A stretch of DNA of 64,000 bases from Gudongella sp034006985 (GCA_034006985.1 JAVERT010000002.1:124001-188000); one strand, 5' to 3'; numbered from the stretch's first letter, positions 1-8,358 are shown. Notes: generated from the letters alone by a model not told the origin. Translations and numbers: made by a program.

Positions 1-238
1 TGGAATTCCAGATCAGGCACATCAGACTATTTCATCCGTAACTATAGAGGAAAGGGATCCAGACCTGGTTTTAGAAGCTAGGGGAGTAAAAAATACTTTA
101 GAGGGAGTAAAGGGTTACTATCCATCATTTGATATAACACCACCCCATTTAGTAAGTGGGGTTGTAACTGATAAGGGAATATTTGTTCCATATGACTTAC
201 ACAGATACTTTGATTCAGAGACAAAAGAGTATTATTAA
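1..238 (+). CDS. mtnA: S-methyl-5-thioribose-1-phosphate isomerase, C-terminal end (5' truncated by window)
   Basis: An open frame enters from the left edge (first whole codon at base 2) and stops with TAA at 236-238. The 78 visible residues contain the IEERDP stretch and a YYPSFDITPPHLVSG segment typical of the C-terminus of the MtnA/eIF2B-like isomerases. By family knowledge, the enzyme converts methylthioribose-1-phosphate, or 5-deoxyribose-1-phosphate in some bacteria, to the ribulose form. The class II aldolase gene follows after 31 bases, so the pair is probably co-transcribed and acts in one salvage route. The N-terminus and catalytic core lie outside the window, so MtnA rather than another eIF2B-like isomerase is inferred from the tail alone. 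Confidence 0.8.
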   Translation, partial: GIPDQAHQTISSVTIEERDPDLVLEARGVKNTLEGVKGYYPSFDITPPHLVSGVVTDKGIFVPYDLHRYFDSETKEYY

Positions 239-269
239 TAAACTTTGCTATATAGAAAGAGGTACTAAA

Positions 270-911
270 ATGAAGATGATCAAGGAAAGAGAATTAGTTG
301 TTGATTATGGTAAAAAGATGTTAACTAGGGGTTTAACAACTGGCTCAGGTGGTAATATTAGTATCTACAATAGAGAATTAGGATTGATAGCAATTAGTCC
401 AAGTGGGCTGAATTATTTTGAGACAAGAGTAGAAGACATTTTAATTATAGATATAGATGGAAATGTGGTTGAAGGTAGTATAAAACCATCTAGTGAAATT
501 GGTATGCATTTAGCATTCTATAAAAATAGGGAGGATGCAAATGCTATAGTCCATACCCATTCAAAATATGCAACTGCAGTTTCTTGTATGGGATGGGAAT
601 TAAAACCTGTGCATTATTTGATTGGATTAGCTGGAACTAGCATTAAATGTGCCAAGTATGCTACATATGGTTCCACTGAATTAGCTCAAAACGCAATCCA
701 GGCAATTGAAGGTAGAAATGCTGTATTACTCGGTAACCATGGGCTGATAGCGCTAAGTTCAGATGTTTCAAAGGCATTTTCTATCGCAGAACATTTAGAG
801 TTTGTTTCAGAAATATATTGTATTACCAAGTCTTTAGGAGAACCTAATATATTGTCAAATGACCAAATGGATGATGTTATGAAGAAATTTAACACATACA
901 ACTATAAATGA
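270..911 (+). CDS. class II aldolase (fuculose-phosphate aldolase family; candidate 5-deoxyribulose/methylthioribulose-phosphate aldolase)
   Basis: The 213-residue product is the usual size for zinc-dependent class II aldolases. It shows TGGNIS near the N-terminus, PSSE carrying the presumed catalytic glutamate, HTHS with two zinc-ligand histidines, and GNHG with the third. The frame is open back to 183, but that would overlap mtnA. The ATG at 270 has a GAAAGAGG ribosome site 7 bases upstream and gives the family's normal start. Position directly after mtnA suggests cleavage of a 1-phospho-ribulose product to DHAP plus an aldehyde (the DHAP shunt) rather than fucose use. That is inference from context. 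MtnB dehydratases share this fold, so a dehydratase role is the main alternative. Confidence 0.85.
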   Translation: MKMIKERELVVDYGKKMLTRGLTTGSGGNISIYNRELGLIAISPSGLNYFETRVEDILIIDIDGNVVEGSIKPSSEIGMHLAFYKNREDANAIVHTHSKYATAVSCMGWELKPVHYLIGLAGTSIKCAKYATYGSTELAQNAIQAIEGRNAVLLGNHGLIALSSDVSKAFSIAEHLEFVSEIYCITKSLGEPNILSNDQMDDVMKKFNTYNYK

Positions 912-1005
912 AATAGAAAGATATACAATCTATTTAAAAGATTTCCAAAAGAACAATTAAGCTAAGGTAATTTAATAAAAAGAATAATAATTAATAAAAA
1001 ATATA

Positions 1006-1033
1006 TTTACAAGATTTCAGATTATGGTATAAT
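1006..1033 (+). promoter_or_regulatory. sigma-A type promoter of the c-di-GMP riboswitch transcript
   Basis: TTTACA at 1006-1011 and TATAAT at 1028-1033 are separated by 16 bases. They lie in AT-rich DNA just upstream of the riboswitch, so transcription would begin near 1040. Confidence 0.75.
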
Positions 1034-1047
1034 GATTATGACGAATA

Positions 1048-1160
1048 CGAAAAGGCGTTCTTTTTGTAAACTGTCAAACGATAAAAGCAAACCTAGCGAA
1101 AGCTAGGGACGCAAAGCTATAGGGCCTTCAAAGGCAGCCAGCTACCGAAAGGAGAGTTTA
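1048..1160 (+). promoter_or_regulatory. cyclic di-GMP-I (GEMM-I) riboswitch
   Basis: The core has the GEMM-I signatures in order: GCAAACC, a 6-bp stem with a GAAA tetraloop (1092-1107), GGGACGCAAAGC, then a second arm with a GCCT/AGGC hairpin (1124-1135) and GGCAGCC followed by CTACCG. A 7-bp hairpin (1048-1054 with 1060-1066) precedes the aptamer. Bases 1067-1075 can pair with 1152-1160 at 8 of 9 positions. This closing helix would bury the end of the AAAGGAG ribosome site (1148-1154) of the downstream gene. I see no terminator before the start codon, so control of translation is the likely mechanism. Confidence 0.9.
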
Positions 1161-1162
1161 AC

Positions 1163-1939
1163 TTGAAAAGAATAGTAAGTCTTTTTATGGTATTTGTTTT
1201 TTTAACTGTATTTTCGCCAGCTGCATTAGCTGATTCAGGTTTTGATGTAGATATTTTTAATAACTCGCAAATCAGAGTTCAGAGTGAAGATTTCGGGCAA
1301 GATATGAGAGTTATGGTAGAAAAAAGCGGTGAAAAGTATTATTATAGCCTAAATAATTCTCAGGAATTATTACCTGTTCAACTTGGGAATGGATCATATA
1401 CTGTAAAAATACTTAAGAATATTGATGGAAATAGATATAAAGTATTAAAAACTTCTAATTTAAAATTAGATAATACTGGTAATGATGTATATATATCTTC
1501 AAGTCAACCTGTTTATTGGGAAGAAGATGGCTTGAAAACTTTAGCAAATTCGTTAATGAAAGATGCATTTACAAACGAAGATAAAGTAAAGGCGGCTTAT
1601 ACTTATATTACCGAAAATATAAGCTATGATGTAGATAAAATAAAAAGAATAGATACTTCATATGTACCATGTGTAAGTTCTACAATAAATTCTAAAACAG
1701 GAATTTGTTACGATTATTCAGCACTTTTTGCCGGTTTGTTAAGATCACAAGGAATACCTACTAAACTAGTAAAAGGATATGGTAAATTCTCAAATGAATA
1801 CCATGCATGGAATGAAGTTTATGTAAATGATAAATGGCAAGTAGTAGATACAACATATGATGCTGCTGCTGTGAAAGCAGGAGTTAAATTAACTATGTAT
1901 AAGGAACTTAAAGATTATCAAAAAATAAGAGAGTATTAA
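1163..1939 (+). CDS. secreted transglutaminase-like (cysteine protease fold) protein
   Basis: The start is TTG, 8 bases after AAAGGAG. The 258-residue product opens with a signal peptide (MKR, a hydrophobic stretch, cleavage likely after the ALA near residue 23), so it is exported. The middle part has no recognised domain. The C-terminal third is a transglutaminase-core domain with the triad in order: Cys in GICYDYSALF, His in YHAWNEVY and Asp in WQVVDTTYD. Such domains act as peptidases or cross-linkers on cell-surface proteins. The c-di-GMP riboswitch in its leader ties it to the motile/sessile switch. The substrate is unknown. It is followed by its own terminator, so it is monocistronic. 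Confidence 0.9.
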   Translation: MKRIVSLFMVFVFLTVFSPAALADSGFDVDIFNNSQIRVQSEDFGQDMRVMVEKSGEKYYYSLNNSQELLPVQLGNGSYTVKILKNIDGNRYKVLKTSNLKLDNTGNDVYISSSQPVYWEEDGLKTLANSLMKDAFTNEDKVKAAYTYITENISYDVDKIKRIDTSYVPCVSSTINSKTGICYDYSALFAGLLRSQGIPTKLVKGYGKFSNEYHAWNEVYVNDKWQVVDTTYDAAAVKAGVKLTMYKELKDYQKIREY

Positions 1940-1963
1940 ATTAAGCCCTAGGGCTTAATTTTT
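1939..1963 (+). terminator. intrinsic terminator after the transglutaminase gene
   Basis: An 11-bp perfect inverted repeat (AATTAAGCCCT / AGGGCTTAATT, 1939-1960) is followed by a short T run. It starts at the stop codon of the gene. Confidence 0.75.
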
Positions 1964-1972
1964 AGTATGGAA

Positions 1973-1989
1973 GGGCAAAGAAAGTCAAA
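1973..1989 (+). promoter_or_regulatory. CtsR operator
   Basis: GGGCAAA-GAA-AGTCAAA matches the direct heptad repeat with 3-base spacer bound by CtsR (RGTCAAA NAN RGTCAAA) with one mismatch. It lies 26 bases upstream of ctsR, so the operon is probably autoregulated. I could not identify convincing -35 and -10 boxes around it. Confidence 0.8.
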
Positions 1990-2015
1990 GTCTAATTAAT
2001 AGAGGTTGTGAAGGT

Positions 2016-2471
2016 ATGTCTGCAATAAGTAATATTATTGAACAATTTTTAAAAGAGCTGATTCAAGAAGCAAATGGAATGGTAGAAATCCAGAGAAATG
2101 AGCTAGCAAGTAAATTTGAGTGTGCTCCTTCGCAGATAAATTACGTACTGAGTACTCGGTTTACTCCATATAAAGGATATTATATTGAGAGTAGAAGAGG
2201 TGGCGGTGGGTATATTAAAATCATAAAAGTAAATCTTCAAGATGATTTGAACATGAAGAATATTATAAGAGATATTCTTTCTGATGGTATTACTGAGATG
2301 AAGGCTTGTGAAGTTATAGAGGTATTACTTGAAGAAGAAATAATAACAAAAAGAGAATCTGAAATTATCAAAGCATCGATAAGTGATAGGGCGTTAAATT
2401 GCCTGACAACTGAAAAAAACTCAATTAGAGCATCTATATTAAGAAATGTTTTGTTAATTTTGGTAGGCTAG
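2016..2471 (+). CDS. ctsR: CtsR, class III heat-shock repressor
   Basis: The 151-residue product has the family hallmarks: an N-terminal helix-turn-helix (about residues 20-55, ELASKFECAPSQINYVLSTRF) and the glycine-rich wing RRGGGGYIKI near residue 65 that reads DNA and senses heat. CtsR represses clp genes by binding tandem heptads. Such an operator is present at 1973-1989. mcsA, mcsB and clpC follow in the same direction, the classic Firmicute arrangement in which McsB inactivates and ClpC degrades the repressor. Confidence 0.97.
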   Translation: MSAISNIIEQFLKELIQEANGMVEIQRNELASKFECAPSQINYVLSTRFTPYKGYYIESRRGGGGYIKIIKVNLQDDLNMKNIIRDILSDGITEMKACEVIEVLLEEEIITKRESEIIKASISDRALNCLTTEKNSIRASILRNVLLILVG

Positions 2472-2486
2472 GAAGAGGCGATAAAT

Positions 2487-2945
2487 ATGCTATGTGAATC
2501 TTGTAAAAAAAGACAAGCGACATTACACTATACAAGTGTAATAAACGGAGTAGTTGAGGAATATCATTTATGTGAAGTTTGCGCTGCTGGAATCCAAAAA
2601 GGTATAATGGAGAATTTCCCTGTTCACAAGTTGTTTGAAGGTTTGAATTTGGATGTTAAGTGCCCAAATTGCAGTCTATCTTACGAAAAGTTCAGAGCAA
2701 CTGGTAAACTTGGATGTTCTGAATGCTATGATGCTTTTGGTGTGGAATTGAAAAGTGTTATAAAGGGTATACATGGGCATACTAAACACAGTGGAAAGAT
2801 GCCTAAAAGAGGAATTACTAGAATTAAAAAAGAAATTAATATTGAGGAATTAACAGAGCAGCTTGAGGATGCAGTAAAATTAGAAGAGTTTGAAAAAGCT
2901 GCTGATTTAAGAGATGAGATAAAAAGATTAAAAAGTAATCTATAG
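2487..2945 (+). CDS. mcsA: McsA, zinc-finger activator of the McsB arginine kinase
   Basis: The 152-residue product carries four CXXC pairs (CESC, CEVC, CPNC, CSEC) in its first 90 residues and a UVR-type coiled motif at the C-terminus (VKLEEFEKAADLRDEIKRLK). In the family, McsA binds and activates McsB and links CtsR to ClpC. The gene is 15 bases after ctsR and close to mcsB, consistent with one operon. All metal-ligand cysteines are intact. Confidence 0.95.
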   Translation: MLCESCKKRQATLHYTSVINGVVEEYHLCEVCAAGIQKGIMENFPVHKLFEGLNLDVKCPNCSLSYEKFRATGKLGCSECYDAFGVELKSVIKGIHGHTKHSGKMPKRGITRIKKEINIEELTEQLEDAVKLEEFEKAADLRDEIKRLKSNL

Positions 2946-2966
2946 ATCTAGGAAAGAGTGAGTGAT

Positions 2967-3983
2967 ATGGTTATGTGGCTTAATTCTAATGAGTATGATG
3001 ATGTAGTGGTAAGTACAAGGCTTCGTGTAGCTAGAAATTTGGAAAGAACTACTTTCCCTGTTTTCGCTTCAGAAGAAGAATCAAAAGAAGTTTTAAATAA
3101 GGTTCGCGATGCTATGGACTTAATTTTCAAAGAAAATGAATACAGTTTTCATAAATTGGATGATATGGAACAAAGAGAGCGAAGTAGATATATGGAGGAT
3201 CATTTAATAAGTCCAGGGTTAGTTGAAAAGAGCAGTAATGGTAGTTTCTTTTTAAGAAATGATGAAAAGGTTACTATTATGATTAATGAGGAAGATCATA
3301 TTAGATTGCAGGTTTTACTACCTGGTTTTGATATTATACAGGGTTGGGAACTTTGTTCTCAGATTGATGATATGTTAGAATCTAAGTTAGATTTTGCATA
3401 TCATAGAGAATATGGCTATTTGACGACTTGTCCTACAAATACGGGAACTGGACTAAGGGCTTCAGTTATGCTTCACCTTCCAGGAGTCACTGCTACTGGG
3501 AATATAAGCAGTATTATTAATGCATTGAAAAAAGCTGGTTTAACTATAAGGGGTATTTATGGTGAGGGGACTGAAGCAGTAGGAGATTTATATCAGGTTT
3601 CTAACCAATTGACCTTAGGGGAGACGGAAGATGAGATAATTGAAAAACTCAATAGAGTAGTATGTCAATTAATTAAGAGAGAAAAAAGTACTAGGGCATT
3701 TTTATTAGAAAAAAGACATGTTGAATTTGAAGATAGAGTATTTAGAGCGAAGGGGTTACTTTCAAATGCGAGGGTTATTTCTTCAAAAGAGGCACTAAAA
3801 AACCTTTCTACTATAAAGTTAGGGATTGATTCTGGAATTCTAGCTGATTTAAAAGGCAAGGAACTTATTGACCTTATGATATCTATTAGACCTGGGAATG
3901 TTCAATCTATAGAAGATAAAGTTATGAATAAAGTAGAAAGAGATGTTAAAAGAGCAACCGTTTTAAGAGAATATTTTAATTAA
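2967..3983 (+). CDS. mcsB: McsB, protein arginine kinase
   Basis: The 338-residue product belongs to the phosphagen kinase fold. It has VSTRLRVARNL at the start of the catalytic core, TCPTNTGTGLRASVMLHLP in the centre (including the conserved TCPTNxGTGxR) and a C-terminal IRPGNVQ segment. McsB phosphorylates arginines on CtsR and on misfolded proteins, marking them for ClpCP. The frame also offers GTG at 2958. The ATG at 2967 was preferred for start-codon strength and family length, but spacing to AGGAAAG is not decisive. Confidence 0.93.
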   Translation: MVMWLNSNEYDDVVVSTRLRVARNLERTTFPVFASEEESKEVLNKVRDAMDLIFKENEYSFHKLDDMEQRERSRYMEDHLISPGLVEKSSNGSFFLRNDEKVTIMINEEDHIRLQVLLPGFDIIQGWELCSQIDDMLESKLDFAYHREYGYLTTCPTNTGTGLRASVMLHLPGVTATGNISSIINALKKAGLTIRGIYGEGTEAVGDLYQVSNQLTLGETEDEIIEKLNRVVCQLIKREKSTRAFLLEKRHVEFEDRVFRAKGLLSNARVISSKEALKNLSTIKLGIDSGILADLKGKELIDLMISIRPGNVQSIEDKVMNKVERDVKRATVLREYFN

Positions 3984-3995
3984 TGGAGGTATAGT

Positions 3996-6422
3996 ATGGG
4001 AATGAATGGACGATTTACTGAAAGAGCACAAAAAGCTATCTTGCTATCTCAAGAAGAGGCAAAGAAGTTTAATCATAATTATGTTGGTACGGAACATTTG
4101 TTATTAGGATTAATAGCTGAAGAACAGGGAATTGCAGCAACTACTTTAGTAGAGTTGGGGATTACCCTTGAAAAGGCTAGGAAACAAGTTTATGAATCTG
4201 TTGGAATGGGAGAAGAAAAGGTTGAATTGGTAGGATTTACACCAAGAAGCAAGCGGGTATTTGAAATAGCTTCAAGTGAGGCTAGGAATATGGGACATAA
4301 CTATGTAAGTACAGAACATCTCCTTCTAGGGTTGATAACAGAAGGAGAAGGTATAGCTGTTACTATTTTGAGGCGAATGGGTATGGAACCTGCTATTGTA
4401 GCTGAAAAAATCATACAGAGAATTACAGAGGCAACAAGTAAGCAACAAGCTATGCCTAAACAAAAAAAAGAGCCTTCTAGTCTTGAAAAATATACTATTG
4501 ATTTAAATAAGCTTGCAAAAGATGGTGGTATAGATCCTGTTATAGGAAGAGCAAAAGAGATTGAGAGAGTAATTGAGGTTTTGAGTAGACGAACTAAAAA
4601 CAATCCAGTCTTAATTGGTGAGCCGGGTGTAGGAAAAACTGCGATTATTGAGGGGTTAGCCCAAAAAATAGTAGAGGGAGATATTCCAGAAATCATTAAA
4701 GATAAAAGGATAGTTACTCTTGATTTACCGGGGCTTATTGCTGGAGCTAAATATAGAGGAGAATTTGAAGAGCGACTCAAATCAGTTATGAAAGAACTAA
4801 AAGATGCAGGGGATGTAATTCTCTTTATTGATGAGATTCATACTATTGTTGGCGCAGGTGCAGCCGAAGGAGCAATTGATGCATCTAACATACTAAAGCC
4901 AACATTAGCAAGGGGAGAGCTTCAGGTTATAGGTGCTACAACAACTGATGAATATCGAAAACACATAGAAAAAGATACAGCCTTAGAGAGAAGACTCCAA
5001 CCTATTATGGTGCAGGAGCCAAGTGTAGAGGAAACTATAAAGATATTAGAAGGACTAAGAGATAGATATGAAGCGCATCATGGGGTAAAGATTCTAGATG
5101 ATGCGATTCTTGCAGCAGCAGAATTATCTAAGAGATATATAGCTGATAGATTTTTACCTGATAAAGCTATAGATTTAATAGATGAGGCTGCGTCGAAAAT
5201 AAGGGTTCACACCTATGTAGAACCTACGGAATTAAAAAAATTAGAAGAAAGACATGAAGAATTACAAAAAGAAAAAGAGGAAGCAATAAATACTCAAAAT
5301 TTTGAAAAAGCAGCTAGTATAAGAGATGAAGAAAAAAGCATAAGAGAAGAAATAGAGAATAATAAAATAAAATGGCAAAAACAAAAGCAAAAAAATAATT
5401 TATTGGTAGGTTATGATGAAATTGCTGAAGTAGTTTCAAATATGACAGGTGTACCTGTTAAGAGGATGACTACTGGAGAAAGCGAAAGGTTGCTAAATTT
5501 GGAGGATATTCTTCATGAAAGGGTTGTTGGGCAAGAGCCAGCGGTAAAAGCTGTATCAGCGGCTGTTAGAAGAGCTAGAGTTGGTTTAAAAGACCCTAAT
5601 AAACCAATAGGTAGTTTTATTTTTGTAGGGCCGACAGGTGTTGGAAAAACATATCTTGCAAAGGCACTTGCAGAGGCTTTATTTGGTGATGAGGATGCTA
5701 TGGTAAGAATGGATATGAGTGAATATATGGAGAAGCATTCTGTGTCTAGGCTTGTTGGTTCCCCTCCTGGATATGTTGGATATGATGAGGGCGGTCAACT
5801 TACTGAAGCTATAAGAAGAAAGCCATACTCTGTAGTTTTATTTGATGAGATAGAAAAAGCACATCCTGACGTATTTAATATGCTACTTCAAATTTTAGAT
5901 GAAGGAAGACTTACTGATTCTAAAGGTAAGACTGTTGATTTTAAAAACACGGTAATAATAATGACTTCAAATGCTGGGGCAACTTCAATTAAAAAACAAA
6001 ATGTATTAGGTTTTTCTGCTAGTAATAATGAGGAAGTAGAAGAATATGAGAGAATGAAAGAAATAATTACTGGAGAACTTAAAAGGACGTTTAGGCCAGA
6101 ATTTTTGAATAGATTAGATGAAGTAATAGTATTCCATGGACTTAAAGAAGAACAAATTATCCAAATTGTAGATATAATGGTTAAAGATCTTGAAAAAAGA
6201 ATGGAAAAAGCTGGAGTTCACATTAAAATTTCTGAAGATACTAAGAAATATATATCTAAACAAGGTTTTGATACTGTATTTGGGGCAAGACCACTTGAAA
6301 GAACAATTAGAAAAATGATAGAAGATCAGCTTGCTGAAGAAATATTAAAAGGCACAGTATCCAGAGATGAAAAGTTACTAGTAGAATATGATGGAGAGAA
6401 ACTTATCTTTAAGAAAGAATAA
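3996..6422 (+). CDS. clpC: ClpC, AAA+ unfoldase of the ClpCP protease
   Basis: The 808-residue product has the complete Hsp100/ClpC layout. There are two Clp-N repeats (residues 1-145, each with NYV(G/S)TEHLLLGL), a first AAA module with Walker A GEPGVGKT near 208, a UVR-containing middle domain (about 420-460, TQNFEKAASIRDEE) and a second AAA module with GPTGVGKT near 545. It unfolds arginine-phosphorylated or adaptor-delivered substrates for ClpP, and a ClpP-binding VLGFSAS-type loop is present. The gene is 12 bases after mcsB, last of the CtsR-controlled heat-shock genes. Confidence 0.97.
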   Translation: MGMNGRFTERAQKAILLSQEEAKKFNHNYVGTEHLLLGLIAEEQGIAATTLVELGITLEKARKQVYESVGMGEEKVELVGFTPRSKRVFEIASSEARNMGHNYVSTEHLLLGLITEGEGIAVTILRRMGMEPAIVAEKIIQRITEATSKQQAMPKQKKEPSSLEKYTIDLNKLAKDGGIDPVIGRAKEIERVIEVLSRRTKNNPVLIGEPGVGKTAIIEGLAQKIVEGDIPEIIKDKRIVTLDLPGLIAGAKYRGEFEERLKSVMKELKDAGDVILFIDEIHTIVGAGAAEGAIDASNILKPTLARGELQVIGATTTDEYRKHIEKDTALERRLQPIMVQEPSVEETIKILEGLRDRYEAHHGVKILDDAILAAAELSKRYIADRFLPDKAIDLIDEAASKIRVHTYVEPTELKKLEERHEELQKEKEEAINTQNFEKAASIRDEEKSIREEIENNKIKWQKQKQKNNLLVGYDEIAEVVSNMTGVPVKRMTTGESERLLNLEDILHERVVGQEPAVKAVSAAVRRARVGLKDPNKPIGSFIFVGPTGVGKTYLAKALAEALFGDEDAMVRMDMSEYMEKHSVSRLVGSPPGYVGYDEGGQLTEAIRRKPYSVVLFDEIEKAHPDVFNMLLQILDEGRLTDSKGKTVDFKNTVIIMTSNAGATSIKKQNVLGFSASNNEEVEEYERMKEIITGELKRTFRPEFLNRLDEVIVFHGLKEEQIIQIVDIMVKDLEKRMEKAGVHIKISEDTKKYISKQGFDTVFGARPLERTIRKMIEDQLAEEILKGTVSRDEKLLVEYDGEKLIFKKE

Positions 6423-6458
6423 TCGAATGACAAATTGACTCTCTAGGGGGATATATTA

Positions 6459-7826
6459 TTGGCAAAGAAAATAAAATCTAACAGATGCAATGTTTGTGGA
6501 TATGAAATGGTAGGTTTTATGGGGAGATGCCCTGAGTGTGGTAGTTTCGGATCATTTGAACCTATTGAGAAAGATGAAAATTTTTCGAAAAAAAATTCAG
6601 GGGTTAAACTTGATTGTATAGATCTTAATAAAGTTAAATCACAAAACAGTGAGAGAGTTATAACTGGGATAAACGAGTTTGATAGGGTTATGGGTAGTGG
6701 GATTGTAAAAGATTCAGTTACAATCTTAACTGCAAGACCTGGGGCTGGTAAATCGACATTACTTCTTCAGGTTTCAAATGCACTTGCTAAGAAGGGATAC
6801 AGTGTATTGTATGCATCTGGAGAAGAATCCGCCTCGCAAATTAAATCAAGAGCAGATAGGATACTTCCTGTGATAGAAGATAATTTGAAAGTAGTTTCTC
6901 ACAACAATATGGATAGTATCTTAGATACTATTCGTGATTTAGATGCACAATTTATAATTATAGATAGCATTCAGGCATTTACTTTAGATGCATTTCCTAC
7001 TTCGAGGGCTGGTTCGCCAACACAAACAATGGAATGTGCATATGAACTTGTTAAACTTGCAAAAAATAAAGAAAATCCTAAAATGATTTTTATAGTTGGG
7101 CAAATGACTAAAGAAGATGAATTAGCGGGATTAAGAGCACTCGAACATTTAGTAGATACTGTATTATTAATTGAAGGAGAAAGTGGAGAAGAACTTAGAA
7201 GTTTATTAACCACTAAGAATAGATATGGTTCTACTGGGGAGATGGGTTTTTTTAATATGACTGAAGAAGGTATGATTTCAATTGATAATCCATCGGAGTA
7301 TTTTATGACTAAAAGATCGAGAGAACAAACTGTATCAGGTAGTTCTTTAACAGTTGTAAGAGAAGGAACACGACCAATATTGCTTGAAATTGAATCTCTT
7401 GTATCACCTTCATTTACACCATTTCCTTCTAGAATTGGGGAAGCTATGAAAAGAGAACAATTAAATACACTTGTTTCAATACTTGAACAAAGAGGCGAGA
7501 TTCCTCTTTATGATAAAAATATAGTTATTAAAACAACTGGTGGTATAAAGTTAAAAGAGCAAGCTTCAAATTTAGCTGTAATAACAAGTATTGTTTCATC
7601 AATATACGATAAACCTTTACCTGATGATACCATATTTTTGGCAGATGTTGGATTAACGGGTGAATTAAAAAGAATACCTGCATTAGAAACAAGACTTAGA
7701 GAGGCCGATAGAATGGGTATTAAAACAGCATATATATCGGAAAGTCAAGATATAAAAATAAAACTAAACTCTCTTCAATTAGTAAAAAAGAGACTTTTAA
7801 AAGATGTATTAAAAACAGTGTTTTAA
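6459..7826 (+). CDS. radA: RadA (Sms) DNA repair ATPase, divergent
   Basis: The 455-residue product has the RadA order: zinc finger (Cys 10, 13, 24, 27), a RecA-like ATPase and a Lon-like C-terminal domain. It has SGEES, the KNRYG motif (canonical KNRFG) and a VGLTGELKRI segment. RadA is a helicase that helps branch migration in recombination. The P-loop is unusual: ARPGAGKS at residues 92-99, where RadA normally has GDPGIGKS, and the Lon-like part is also drifted. The start is TTG, 8 bases after AGGGGG. It follows clpC as in many Firmicutes, but disA does not follow. A RadA-derived paralogue cannot be excluded. Confidence 0.88.
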   Translation: MAKKIKSNRCNVCGYEMVGFMGRCPECGSFGSFEPIEKDENFSKKNSGVKLDCIDLNKVKSQNSERVITGINEFDRVMGSGIVKDSVTILTARPGAGKSTLLLQVSNALAKKGYSVLYASGEESASQIKSRADRILPVIEDNLKVVSHNNMDSILDTIRDLDAQFIIIDSIQAFTLDAFPTSRAGSPTQTMECAYELVKLAKNKENPKMIFIVGQMTKEDELAGLRALEHLVDTVLLIEGESGEELRSLLTTKNRYGSTGEMGFFNMTEEGMISIDNPSEYFMTKRSREQTVSGSSLTVVREGTRPILLEIESLVSPSFTPFPSRIGEAMKREQLNTLVSILEQRGEIPLYDKNIVIKTTGGIKLKEQASNLAVITSIVSSIYDKPLPDDTIFLADVGLTGELKRIPALETRLREADRMGIKTAYISESQDIKIKLNSLQLVKKRLLKDVLKTVF

Positions 7827-7864
7827 AAAGATGTACTTGATTAAAATCAAGTACATCTTTTTTT
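7825..7864 (+). terminator. intrinsic terminator after radA
   Basis: An 18-bp inverted repeat (7825-7842 with 7845-7862) ends in a T run. Its A-rich left arm could also stop transcription arriving from the reverse-strand gene. Confidence 0.9.
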
Positions 7865-7950
7865 ATAAAAAAAGAACAATCTTTTTTTGCTTTTCCTCAC
7901 AAAGAACTTTGAGTTTCAAAGAAATTCACCTTATAATAGTAAAAACTTCT

Positions 7951-8358
7951 CTACTTCATTCCATAAACTCCTAATGCTTTGGTTCTCTCCAATTCTTTCT
8001 TTATAGTATCTGATAATTGAAAGTCAAGAGTGTTTGCAAGTGCTGTTAAAAAATAAATATAAGCACCAATTTCCTGTTCCAGTACTTCTTTACAATTTGG
8101 GCAGATATCCCCGGTTATATGAGAATCAACTTTCCCAACCATATCTTCTAAGGATATAGACTCAAAGTCTTGTTTTTTTGCGTGTAATTCAATACAGCCA
8201 CATGATGTAACGGACTTAGCGATAGCACGGTTAATACGAGAGTTGTACTCTTGCAACTTAGTCATTATATCTAAAATGCTCTTATGCCTGACTAATGAGA
8301 GATTAACTTCGTCCTGTAAGTTGTCAATTATGTTGTTTTGATCCTTGTTGATATTCAT
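7951..8358 (-). CDS. conserved small protein with CGC and CPNC cysteines, MazG-like C-terminus
   Basis: The 135-residue protein is read leftwards, with GGGAGGT before its ATG. The N-terminal half is helical (LVRHKSILDIMTKLQEYNSRINRAIAKS) and leads into VTSCGCIEL. A CPNC pair follows, then an EIGAYIYFLTALANTLDFQL segment that resembles the acidic helix of MazG-type pyrophosphohydrolases. The four cysteines could bind zinc. I recall similar unnamed proteins in clostridia, but the function is not known to me and no reaction is claimed. It is a single gene with its own promoter at 8388-8417. Confidence 0.85.
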   Translation of the reverse strand: MNINKDQNNIIDNLQDEVNLSLVRHKSILDIMTKLQEYNSRINRAIAKSVTSCGCIELHAKKQDFESISLEDMVGKVDSHITGDICPNCKEVLEQEIGAYIYFLTALANTLDFQLSDTIKKELERTKALGVYGMK

